DNA of 8,660 nucleotides from an uncultured Ruminococcus sp. (GTDB lineage Bacteria > Bacillota > Clostridia > Oscillospirales > CAG-272), in the NCBI GenBank assembly GCA_902783905.1, contig CACZSP010000216.1:1-8660 (forward strand). Direction: 5' to 3'. Shown here in pieces: positions 1 through 6,221 of this stretch; the stretch's first letter is position 1, and every line of letters starts with the position of its first letter. Below the pieces are notes generated by a model that saw only the letters and a program-made list of their open reading frames with translations, was not told the DNA's origin and did not search any database. The position numbers and the translations under genes are program-made.

Positions 1-2
1 AC

Positions 3-49
3 GGGTTGTTGACAAACTCGCAAAGCGAGTTTTTTAACAACCCTTTTTT
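3..49 (+). terminator. Strong rho-independent terminator, rightward
   Basis: A long hairpin: arm 3-21 pairs with arm 25-43 around an AAA loop (22-24). Of 19 positions, 17 are Watson-Crick pairs, one is a G-T wobble (11/35) and one is a C/T mismatch (13/33). Six T residues follow at 44-49. That is an intrinsic terminator for a plus-strand transcript entering from the left of the window. In the other direction it lies 15 bp beyond the stop of the leftward operon. There it would form an equally strong 3' hairpin, but no T tract is visible before the window ends, so efficient leftward termination is uncertain. Confidence 0.85.
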
Positions 50-57
50 CGAAAGCG

Positions 58-1542
58 TCAGAACATCTTCTTTAATTCGTCAAGCGTGTTGTAGGCGAGC
101 ACGTATCCGCCCTCGTGACCGACAAGTCCGCTCGAAACGTAAGCCGAATAGTGGCCTCCCTTTTCCGCCTTCTCGGTCGGAAGATATCCGAGCGCGTCGT
201 TTGCGAGCTGGATAAGGAAGGTCTGCCTCGCCGGGCTGTGTGCCCTGATGATATTGGCGAAGTCGAGGAACAGTTCGAAGGGATCCGAGGCGAAGGCAAC
301 GCTGCCGAGACGTACGACGTGGACTTCGGCAGGTACCGTCGACGTCGTCTTCTGATAGTCGTATCTCTGGGCAATTCCCGCGTGAACGTGCATCGCGGCG
401 TCGTCCTTGAAAGTCAGCAGCTCGCCCTTGTGAGCCGAGCCGAAGGCGTCGAGAGCGGCGCGCGCGGCGGCGTTTTCCTCGGCGGTGACGCGGCGCAGGG
501 GAAGCGGCATCATTTCGGCGACGTGGATAAACTCCGCTTCGGTCACCGGCGTGCGCTCCTTTTCCTCGTATATCGCTATCACCTCGGACGCGACGCGGCG
601 TCCGATCGTCCAGGTGCCGCGTATATCGAACATCGACGGGTCGGCGTCTCGGATCGGCGGATTGTCGCGGATTATGTTCGGGTCCTCGACCGGAGTCTCT
701 GGCTCGACCCATCGCACAAGATCGCGCGGGCACTGGTCGCCGGCCGGCGAGCAGAGCGCCAGGACCTTGAAATCCTCCCCGAAGCGGCGGCGCAGAAGGA
801 TCTTCACCTTGCCCCAGTAGTCGGATGAAACGAAATATCTCTGCTCGACCACCTGAGACGGGCAGGCGATATTGAGGATCGCGCCGGTCAGCTCGCCCTC
901 GGAGCCGTATATGAACATCATTTCGATGCCGTTGTCGTTTCCGCCTTCAAGAGCGAGGAAATTCGGAAGCGTCACGTCTCCCCACATCTTTGCGGTCCCG
1001 TCGGTGTAGGTCACGCGGCGGCACATTCCGACGGCGGCGCGGCCGAATCCGGTCGAATATCCGCCGGGAGCCCTGTTTTTCCAGGCCTCGGTCGCGGCTT
1101 CGGCAATCTTTTCCTTGAGGAACGCTGCCGCCTCGTCAAGCTCGAATATATTGTCGGTAAGTACGTTTCCGAGCCCTTCTACCGGAGCCGACTGCATCCC
1201 GAGATACTCTTCGAGCGCGTCGAGACCGATTCCGTTCTCGTCGGCATAGTCAAAGGCGGTATGCGTATGCGTTGCGTTGATAATCAGTTTCCGCGCGTCG
1301 AAGTCGGGGATCGTGCGGGCGAGGATCCCGCGCACGCCGTTCGTTATGCTCGCGTAAATATGCGTCTGATCAACAGAGCAGAAGATCGCCTGCTCGGACC
1401 CGGCCTCTATCGCCAGCGCGGTGACCGTTATCGGCGTTTCTACGTACTGGGAAATGCGGGGATAGAACTGACCCGCGAGCATCGGTCTCTTTTCCGGGGT
1501 AATGCTGACTTCAGCCCACCCGAATTTCAGTTTTTCCTTCAT
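58..1542 (-). CDS. Neutral ceramidase-like (N-terminal domain family) hydrolase
   Basis: A 494-residue protein resembling the N-terminal catalytic domain of neutral/alkaline ceramidases, zinc amidases that cleave N-acyl-sphingosine. Visible family marks are the opening GWAEVSITP, which resembles the start of the family domain, the zinc-site motif ATHTH (H92, H94), SSDYWG near D241, AGDQCPR (268-273) aligned with the family's GDxSPN nucleophile loop, E423, and NDALGYLPT with Y453. By hand alignment, C271 replaces the catalytic Ser and C227 (ACPSQ) replaces the His of the second zinc ligand. It is shorter than classical ceramidases and appears to lack their C-terminal domain. No signal peptide is visible, so it is probably cytoplasmic. 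The ATG lies 12 bp after the upstream stop. Its GAGAGG Shine-Dalgarno overlaps that stop, suggesting translational coupling. Many bacterial members are annotated only by this domain, so ceramide is not an assured substrate; an amide of another glycoconjugate is equally possible. Confidence 0.8.
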   Translation of the reverse strand: MKEKLKFGWAEVSITPEKRPMLAGQFYPRISQYVETPITVTALAIEAGSEQAIFCSVDQTHIYASITNGVRGILARTIPDFDARKLIINATHTHTAFDYADENGIGLDALEEYLGMQSAPVEGLGNVLTDNIFELDEAAAFLKEKIAEAATEAWKNRAPGGYSTGFGRAAVGMCRRVTYTDGTAKMWGDVTLPNFLALEGGNDNGIEMMFIYGSEGELTGAILNIACPSQVVEQRYFVSSDYWGKVKILLRRRFGEDFKVLALCSPAGDQCPRDLVRWVEPETPVEDPNIIRDNPPIRDADPSMFDIRGTWTIGRRVASEVIAIYEEKERTPVTEAEFIHVAEMMPLPLRRVTAEENAAARAALDAFGSAHKGELLTFKDDAAMHVHAGIAQRYDYQKTTSTVPAEVHVVRLGSVAFASDPFELFLDFANIIRAHSPARQTFLIQLANDALGYLPTEKAEKGGHYSAYVSSGLVGHEGGYVLAYNTLDELKKMF

Positions 1543-1554
1543 TTTTCAACCCTC

Positions 1555-3348
1555 TCAGTTGACTGTTGATTTAATAAATCCCGAACTTTTCGCGTGATAC
1601 GGCAGCGCAAAAGTGGTTATCCTGTCCGCGGAGTTGAAATACTCCTTCACGTGCAGTTCGTTGACGAGATAGTAATTGTACGACCATTTGGAGATATACG
1701 TCCCGACCAAAGCGTCGGAGGTTGTGTAAAGAGCGATCTCCGGATCGATGGCGCGGTAAAGCGCGTTCGTTCCGCCGACGCCTCCGTGGTGGCAGACCTG
1801 CAGGATGTCGCTCTTCAGATAGGAACCGAAAACGCTGGCGGTCAGGTTGTTCGGTATCTCCTGTGAGTCGCCGGTAAACATGATCCGCTGTCCGGCAATA
1901 TCGACCGAAAAGATAAGCGACGAGTTGTTCCAGTTGTTTGTGACCGTCCCGACCGTACGGGTGCGGGTCACGAAATCCTCGTGGGTGTAATAGACCTCGA
2001 AGAGCGCGTCGGCTATCCTGAACTGCTGTCCGGTGTGCATCTTGTAGACTTTCGTGCCCGGAAAATAGGATTTCAGGGCGCTTACCGTCCGCTTGTAGTC
2101 GTTAGTCGTCTCGCCTGCGGAGGTAAAGGTCGTCTCGTCGGGGAAATTCGCGTGAAAGCTCTCGAGAGTGACGTTTTTAGAATAGGTCGCGGCAAAAGAG
2201 CAGAAGCCGCCGACGTGGTCGTTGTGCGAATGGGTGATTATCCAGGCGGCTATGACGATTTTCGACGGGTCGGGCGCCTGCTCGCGCATCTTCGCGTAAA
2301 TCGCCTGCGAATAGCTTGCCGTTCCGTCGTATACTCCTCCGTCGACGACGACGAACCGTCCGTCGGAGAGGCGCAGGACAAAGCACATCAGTCCCGATTC
2401 CGCCTCGGTGTCCAGATACCTGTTGCCCGGGGCGTACCTTCTGCCGATCATGGTAAGAATCGGAGTCGTGACCGCATTCCCGTCCCATTCCGCCGATACG
2501 TAAAGGTTCGACTCCGGTTCGGCGATAATCCGCACGGTACGGTTGGTGTCGGTGTAATACGCGGTTACGGCGGTGCCGTTTCCGGTCAGAACGCAGAAAC
2601 GGTTCTTTTCTATCTCCCTGTCCGAAGTCTTTTCAAATCCGGCCGCCGAAAGCTTTGAAAGATAGGCGTCCAGCATTTCAGGAGCAGCTCCCGACACGTA
2701 TACCTGATACGCCTTGTCACCCGAGCAGTACACGGACGAGTAAAGTCCGCCCTCGAAATAAGGCAGCGTCGAGAGAGGTTTGCTTATCTCCAGGGAATAC
2801 TCGTCGTTTTTCCCGAAGACAACGCTGCCGGAACTCAGAAGCGAGGAAAAGATCTCGCACGCCTTCCCGGCGGCAAAAGAAATGCCGCTGTCGGTAGCCG
2901 AAAAGACGCAAAGCTTTGCGCCCGAAATCCGCACGACCGCCTTCCCGTATCCGGTCTCCGAAAAGACTTCGCGAGTCTCCGGATATCCGGTGTTGCCCAC
3001 CAGTATCTCGGGAGAGTCGGAATCGTATTTCCCGTCCTTTGAAAAATCGTCGCGCAGTGTGACGTTCGATCCGGGAAACATCGAAAGGAGCTGCTGTCTT
3101 ATGCGCACTGCCGCGTCGATCTCCGCCGCGGTCGCGTCGACGGGACGCACTATCGCGCATTTTACCGTCCCTTCCGACGCGACGGTAAAGGTCGACGGTT
3201 CCTCGGACGGCTGAGTCTGAGCCGACGTCCCTTCGGTCTGAGCCGTCGTCACGTCGCCCGCGCCGCCTTCACATCCGGGAAGCGGCAATACGCAGAGAAG
3301 CGTCAGGATGCAGAGGGAGACGGCGCGGCGAAATCCGGAATAATTCAT
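1555..3348 (-). CDS. Lipid-anchored metallo-beta-lactamase-fold hydrolase
   Basis: A 597-residue protein. Residues 1-26 form a lipoprotein signal peptide (basic start, hydrophobic stretch, lipobox LPGC with C26), followed by a Thr/Gln/Ser/Glu linker to about residue 58. Residues 60-195 resemble the non-catalytic N-terminal domain found in front of several glycoside hydrolases (EILVGNTGYPE at 114-124). Residues 200-290 form a second small domain ending in VRIIAEP. The catalytic part begins near 295 with a metallo-beta-lactamase fold: HSHNDH at 373-378, GDS with D494, and CHHG with H520/H521. The last two resemble ComEC-type hydrolases of this fold. It is expected outside the cell on the membrane. 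Substrate is unknown; ester, lactone or phosphodiester hydrolysis is known in the fold. It starts 23 bp after the solute-binding protein gene with only a weak Shine-Dalgarno (GGAACGG). The truncated gene at 7880 is its paralogue. Confidence 0.88.
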   Translation of the reverse strand: MNYSGFRRAVSLCILTLLCVLPLPGCEGGAGDVTTAQTEGTSAQTQPSEEPSTFTVASEGTVKCAIVRPVDATAAEIDAAVRIRQQLLSMFPGSNVTLRDDFSKDGKYDSDSPEILVGNTGYPETREVFSETGYGKAVVRISGAKLCVFSATDSGISFAAGKACEIFSSLLSSGSVVFGKNDEYSLEISKPLSTLPYFEGGLYSSVYCSGDKAYQVYVSGAAPEMLDAYLSKLSAAGFEKTSDREIEKNRFCVLTGNGTAVTAYYTDTNRTVRIIAEPESNLYVSAEWDGNAVTTPILTMIGRRYAPGNRYLDTEAESGLMCFVLRLSDGRFVVVDGGVYDGTASYSQAIYAKMREQAPDPSKIVIAAWIITHSHNDHVGGFCSFAATYSKNVTLESFHANFPDETTFTSAGETTNDYKRTVSALKSYFPGTKVYKMHTGQQFRIADALFEVYYTHEDFVTRTRTVGTVTNNWNNSSLIFSVDIAGQRIMFTGDSQEIPNNLTASVFGSYLKSDILQVCHHGGVGGTNALYRAIDPEIALYTTSDALVGTYISKWSYNYYLVNELHVKEYFNSADRITTFALPYHAKSSGFIKSTVN

Positions 3349-3353
3349 TATTC

Positions 3354-3373
3354 AAAAACCGTTCCGACCGGTT
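3354..3373 (-). terminator. Possible weak attenuator between first two leftward genes
   Basis: In the leftward transcript a 5-bp stem (AACCG at 3369-3373 with CGGTT at 3357-3361) around a 7-nt loop runs directly into a U tract (plus-strand A residues 3354-3358). It overlaps the stop codon of the solute-binding protein gene. Partial terminators after solute-binding protein genes are known to raise their expression over downstream genes. The stem here is short, so this is only a candidate. Confidence 0.3.
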
Positions 3374-4883
3374 ACCCGGCGAGCTTTTCCCTCGCCTCGT
3401 CCAGGTTCTTCTTCATCAGCGCCTTCGCCTGATCGAACACCCGGCTGACCTCCGTCAGGCCCTGAGTGTTGAGGTTGTTGAGAAGGCTGGTGCACTGTCC
3501 GAAGTTGTGAGCCATGGCGACGTCGATCGATCCGCTCTCGTAGGCGAGGTTGATCATATCGATGGCGGTCGGATCGTTGGCGACACGGTAGTGGAGAACG
3601 ATGCTTATGTGCTTGTCGATAATGTTTTTGTAGGAATAGGCTCCGAGCGCCTCGGCGAGTTTTCCGGATCTCTCGACGTCGAGAGTCGCCTTCGGGATAA
3701 CGATGCCCGCGGCGGCGCTGTAGACCGGCGTGTTGTATTGTTCCTGATCGGCCGAATATTTCGGAACGACGACGATACCGTAATCGATATTGCCCTCGCG
3801 GATCGAAATGACTTCATTCGTGCCTGTCGTCAGGAAGAGCGAACGCCCTTCGATGAACACCGAGATATAGTTTTTGACTCCGGAGGTACCGGTGTAACCG
3901 GCGTATCTGTTCGGATTGCCGCCCGAGATGGCAACGCGCGGATCGGTTATGAAATAGTTGGTGAACTTTGTGAAAGCGTCAACGTATTCCTGGGTCAGAC
4001 CGTCGTAGGTGAGCATTCCGGTTTCGTCGCGCTGGCATATTGTAATGCCCGAGCTGAAGATCAGGTTGCGGCTGTGGTTGATGTGTCCGGTGAGTCCGAT
4101 GATGTCGTCGCCGGAAGCCGGATCGCAGAGACCGTCCTGACCGACGTCGGTCGCAACAATCTTCATCATCTCGTAAGCCTTGTCCCAGGTCCACTGGTTG
4201 TTCTTCACCAGATCGTAGGGATCGTCAAGTTTATAGTTGGTTATCATATCCTTGTTGAAGCAGAAGATGTAAAAAGCGCTGTAAAGGATAAGGCTTTCGT
4301 TGCCGAAGGTGATATACTTCTTGTTGCCGAGGTTTACCTCGTCGTTGAAGCGCTTCTCCCACCAGGGATTGTCCAGGTTCATCGTTGAAATGTCAGCCTG
4401 GTCGGCAAGATATCCCTCGGTAAAGAGCGGATATGCGACGGAAGTCGGCATCTGGGCGAGATCGAAGGCATCCTCGCCTCCGGCGCTCGCGACCGTGCGG
4501 ATCCTGACGGCAAGATCGCCGCCGTAGACCGTTTCCTCGATTCTGCATCCGAGACGGTCCTCAACGTTGAGCTGACGCTCGTAAATCGCGTCCTTCATAA
4601 CGTCTCCGGTGATCGCCGTGCCGGTCATCTCGACAATCGCCCAGTCGTGAACGGGCGAAAGGATCTTGAAGGTGTAGTCGAGGTTTTCTTCCTTTATGAC
4701 TGAAGAGGGGGTGAAAACCGTCTCCTCGGGCTCGGTGTCCTCGGATACGGTCGCCGTCGGTTCGCCGGTCGCGGCGGGCAGCGTCGTGACGGCGGTATTT
4801 CCGCCCTTCCCGCAGGAGGCGAACGCCGTGCATAACAGCAGAAGAGCCAGCATCGCTGCGGCGGCTTTTGTCAAGTTTTTCAT
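3372..4883 (-). CDS. Extracellular solute-binding lipoprotein (family 1, sugar type)
   Basis: A 503-residue binding protein of the ABC-transporter type. It has a lipoprotein signal peptide with a KxxxK-type basic start, a hydrophobic core and lipobox FASC (C24), then a Thr/Glu-rich linker to about residue 60. The mature part has typical features of clostridial family-1 binding proteins: a first beta-strand segment YTFKIL, NVEDRLGCRI, FNKDM, a Trp-rich NNQWTWDKAYEMM and IVVVPKY. Such proteins sit on the outer face of the membrane and deliver mono- or oligosaccharides to an ABC permease. I chose the ATG at 4883 because an AAAGGA Shine-Dalgarno lies 7 nt upstream and the signal peptide starts there. 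The frame is open 26 codons further upstream, but that adds a charged tail that would spoil the signal peptide. It is the first gene of the leftward operon. No permease or ATPase gene is in the window, so it is either an orphan or uses a distant transporter. The ligand cannot be read from sequence. Confidence 0.9.
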   Translation of the reverse strand: MKNLTKAAAAMLALLLLCTAFASCGKGGNTAVTTLPAATGEPTATVSEDTEPEETVFTPSSVIKEENLDYTFKILSPVHDWAIVEMTGTAITGDVMKDAIYERQLNVEDRLGCRIEETVYGGDLAVRIRTVASAGGEDAFDLAQMPTSVAYPLFTEGYLADQADISTMNLDNPWWEKRFNDEVNLGNKKYITFGNESLILYSAFYIFCFNKDMITNYKLDDPYDLVKNNQWTWDKAYEMMKIVATDVGQDGLCDPASGDDIIGLTGHINHSRNLIFSSGITICQRDETGMLTYDGLTQEYVDAFTKFTNYFITDPRVAISGGNPNRYAGYTGTSGVKNYISVFIEGRSLFLTTGTNEVISIREGNIDYGIVVVPKYSADQEQYNTPVYSAAAGIVIPKATLDVERSGKLAEALGAYSYKNIIDKHISIVLHYRVANDPTAIDMINLAYESGSIDVAMAHNFGQCTSLLNNLNTQGLTEVSRVFDQAKALMKKNLDEAREKLAG

Positions 4884-4897
4884 TTTTTTTCCTTTCC

Positions 4898-4916
4898 CGC
4901 CGCCGTACGGGCGGCG
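4898..4916 (-). promoter_or_regulatory. GC hairpin abutting the Shine-Dalgarno
   Basis: CGCCGCC and GGCGGCG form a 7-bp, all-GC stem with a 5-nt loop (4905-4909) on the leftward transcript. It ends directly before the GGGAAAGG ribosome-binding region at 4891-4898, sharing at most one base with it. It could stop exonucleases or influence ribosome access to the binding-protein gene. The dyad is plain; its role is inferred. Confidence 0.45.
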
Positions 4917-4977
4917 CAGATCTGATCGGAGCGATACCGCGAAAAAAAGCGGATCCGCCATAAATTTCGAAACTTTA

Positions 4978-5001
4978 ATGCCGCCGGAAACCTGACGGCA
5001 T
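4978..5001 (-). promoter_or_regulatory. Leader hairpin near the leftward transcript start
   Basis: ATGCCG (4978-4983) and CGGCAT (4996-5001) are inverted repeats. On the leftward RNA the stem extends to 8 bp with one G-U pair and an 8-nt loop. No U tract follows in the leftward direction, so it is not a terminator for that operon. It could be a stabilising or sensing element, or at DNA level a protein-binding dyad. Confidence 0.4.
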
Positions 5002-5013
5002 ATTTTTCACGTT

Positions 5014-5025
5014 TGTATTTATACA
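5014..5025. promoter_or_regulatory. Candidate LacI-type operator at the leftward start point
   Basis: TGTAT-TT-ATACA is a dyad with 5-bp arms and a 2-bp spacer. It covers the predicted transcription start of the leftward operon, just beyond the -10 box, which is the usual place for a repressor operator. It lacks the central CG typical of many LacI-family operators and is AT-rich, so it may be chance. Confidence 0.25.
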
Positions 5026-5027
5026 TA

Positions 5028-5056
5028 ATTATACACGAGCGGCACTTTTTAGTCAA
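5028..5056 (-). promoter_or_regulatory. Sigma-70 promoter of the leftward operon
   Basis: On the minus strand, TTGACT (5056-5051) and TATAAT (5033-5028) are separated by exactly 17 bp. This is one mismatch from a perfect vegetative promoter. Transcription should start near 5021 and cover the binding protein, the lipid-anchored hydrolase and the ceramidase-like gene. Confidence 0.85.
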
Positions 5057-5071
5057 GGATTAATTTCGAAA

Positions 5072-5085
5072 AAAAACGTGTTTTT
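5072..5085. promoter_or_regulatory. Candidate operator between the divergent promoters
   Basis: AAAAAC-GT-GTTTTT is a 14-bp dyad with 6-bp arms, ending 2 bp before the rightward -35 box and 15 bp beyond the leftward -35 box. An AAAACG half-site facing a GTTTT half resembles LacI/CcpA-family operators in general form. A regulator here could affect both promoters. The A and T runs raise the chance of coincidence. Confidence 0.3.
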
Positions 5086-5087
5086 CC

Positions 5088-5116
5088 TTGACAAGCGAAG
5101 TCATTTATGATAAGAT
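5088..5116 (+). promoter_or_regulatory. Sigma-70 promoter of the rightward operon
   Basis: TTGACA (5088-5093), a 17-bp spacer, then TAAGAT (5111-5116). Transcription should start near 5123, leaving about 67 nt of leader before the GTG start of the regulator gene. The -35 box is perfect and lies in inverted repeat with the leftward -35 box. Confidence 0.8.
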
Positions 5117-5146
5117 ATTGTTGGGCAAAAAGATAATGCCAAAGCA

Positions 5147-5161
5147 ATACGGCAACCGTAT
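5147..5161. promoter_or_regulatory. Candidate operator in the regulator's leader
   Basis: ATACGG-CAA-CCGTAT is a perfect 6-bp dyad with a 3-bp spacer, about 25 bp downstream of the predicted start of the regulator transcript. This position would suit autorepression by the LacI-family protein. The odd-length spacer is not typical of LacI operators, so a short RNA hairpin is the alternative. Confidence 0.3.
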
Positions 5162-5175
5162 GTGGCTGGGAAAGC

Positions 5176-5180
5176 GGAGG
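5176..5180 (+). promoter_or_regulatory. Shine-Dalgarno fixing a GTG start
   Basis: GGAGG stands 9 nt before the GTG at 5190. The in-frame ATGs at 5136 and 5160 have no comparable site, and the upstream in-frame TTG at 5088 is part of the promoter -35 box, so GTG is the best start. Confidence 0.75.
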
Positions 5181-5189
5181 AAGATCACC

Positions 5190-6215
5190 GTGGCAAGAAC
5201 GAAATCCCCCTACGTAACCATGGAAGACGTTGCGCGGGCCGCGGGCACGACTCGCGGAACGGTATCGAAAGCGATACGGGGATCTGTCGAGCTGAACCGG
5301 GAAACGGCTTTGCGTATCCGCGCAATCGCGCGTGAAATGGGATACGACACCGATCATCTCAACTGCAAATACGCGAGGACGGGTACCGTCGGCGTCGTCT
5401 TTACCGAGATGAACTCCGAGTATTACAACAGTATCGTCGAATCCTTCCGCCGTGCTCTCGGCGAACGCGGGTACCGCATGGTCACCATGATCGCCGACTA
5501 CAATGACGCCGACGCTCAGGTAAGCTGCATAGAGTATCTCGCCCGCCTTCACGTTCTCGGAATCCTCGTTCTTTCCGAAATAAATCTCGACCTGAAAAGG
5601 ATCAGAGCTCTGCTGGACGAGGAAATGATTCCCGCAGTTTTTATCTCCAATATGCGAAACATAAACTTCGGAGACGTGGTGACCGTCAATCACGCCCTGG
5701 GAGTCGAGCTTGCAATGAACCGGCTGTTCGAACTGGGGCACAAAAAGATCGCCTTTATCGGCGACGTGTACACGTCGGTCAGGGAAAAAGCGTACAGGGC
5801 GTCGATAAAAGAGGCGGGACTTGCCGTTTCTCCGGATCATACGGTGATATGCCGCGAGAGATTCTGCAGAGGCGGCTTCGAAGCGGCCGAACGTCTGCTT
5901 TCGCTGCCCGAAGACGAAAGGCCGACGGCGATCATGGCCGCATACGACTCTCTCGCCTACGGCACGATGAAATACGCGCATAATGCCGGTATTGCGGTGC
6001 CGGACGATCTTTCGGTGATCAGCATCGACGACAACCTTGTTTCGTCGTATTACAACCCCTCTCTTTCATCGATCAGAGTTCCGGTCGAGGAAATCGGAAC
6101 CAGAACAGCGTCGCTCATCCGGGCGAGAATAGAAGGCAACCCGGGGCAATTCAGTACCGTACTGTTTACCCCGGAACTTATAGAACGCGAATCCACAGGA
6201 CCTGTAAAGGAGTAA
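5190..6215 (+). CDS. LacI-family transcriptional regulator
   Basis: A 341-residue regulator. Residues 9-30 form the helix-turn-helix (VTMEDVARAAG, then TRGTVSKAI as recognition helix). Residues 36-60 hold the rest of the DNA-binding domain with REMGYD. The hinge runs to about 65 (NCKYARTGTVGVV). The rest is a periplasmic-binding-protein-like effector domain ending in the family signature PDDLSVISIDD (271-281) and PSLSSIRVP. The usual hinge-helix A-R-x-L is replaced by a sequence with Asn and Tyr, and the hinge is slightly short. It should bind a sugar-like effector and control its own operon and the divergent one, as is common for LacI genes next to such promoters. The next gene starts 6 bp after its stop and its Shine-Dalgarno overlaps the end of this gene. 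Confidence 0.95.
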   Translation: MARTKSPYVTMEDVARAAGTTRGTVSKAIRGSVELNRETALRIRAIAREMGYDTDHLNCKYARTGTVGVVFTEMNSEYYNSIVESFRRALGERGYRMVTMIADYNDADAQVSCIEYLARLHVLGILVLSEINLDLKRIRALLDEEMIPAVFISNMRNINFGDVVTVNHALGVELAMNRLFELGHKKIAFIGDVYTSVREKAYRASIKEAGLAVSPDHTVICRERFCRGGFEAAERLLSLPEDERPTAIMAAYDSLAYGTMKYAHNAGIAVPDDLSVISIDDNLVSSYYNPSLSSIRVPVEEIGTRTASLIRARIEGNPGQFSTVLFTPELIERESTGPVKE

Positions 6216-6221
6216 CCGGCC

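Larger units (their letters stand above)
4884..5021 (-). promoter_or_regulatory. Structured 5' leader of the leftward operon
   Basis: The predicted start point near 5021 leaves about 138 nt untranslated before the ATG. In transcript order it holds a hairpin of 8 bp (5001-4994 with 4985-4978), an AU-rich stretch, the palindrome GCGGATCCGC (4949-4958) followed at once by U7, and an all-GC 7-bp hairpin (4898-4916) against the Shine-Dalgarno. I do not recognise a known riboswitch class. The leader is longer and more structured than ribosome binding requires, so cis-acting RNA control is possible. Confidence 0.4.

Noticed and set aside
4942..4958. GCGGATCCGC plus U7 as a stand-alone intrinsic terminator in the leader
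   Set aside because: A perfect 10-nt palindrome leaves no room for a loop, so the hairpin would have at most 3 bp. It is kept only as a possible part of an alternative fold.
4857..4961. Longer N-terminus for the solute-binding protein from 4961
   Set aside because: The 26 extra residues are charged and would bury the lipoprotein signal peptide. The ATG at 4883 has a good Shine-Dalgarno, and the extension overlaps the leader hairpins.
4978..5006. ATGCCG/CGGCAT hairpin followed by ATTTTT as a rightward terminator
   Set aside because: The only rightward transcript in the area starts downstream near 5123, and the leftward operon is read on the other strand. No transcript is expected to be terminated here.
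5088..5189. In-frame extension of the regulator to the TTG at 5088 or ATGs at 5136 and 5160
   Set aside because: The TTG is the promoter -35 box itself and lies upstream of the predicted transcript start. The two ATGs lack a Shine-Dalgarno, whereas the GTG at 5190 has GGAGG 9 nt upstream and gives the normal LacI N-terminus.
5049..5981. Open frame of 310 codons on the minus strand opposite the regulator
   Set aside because: It is antisense to a clear LacI-family gene, has no recognisable motifs, and ends across the divergent promoter region.
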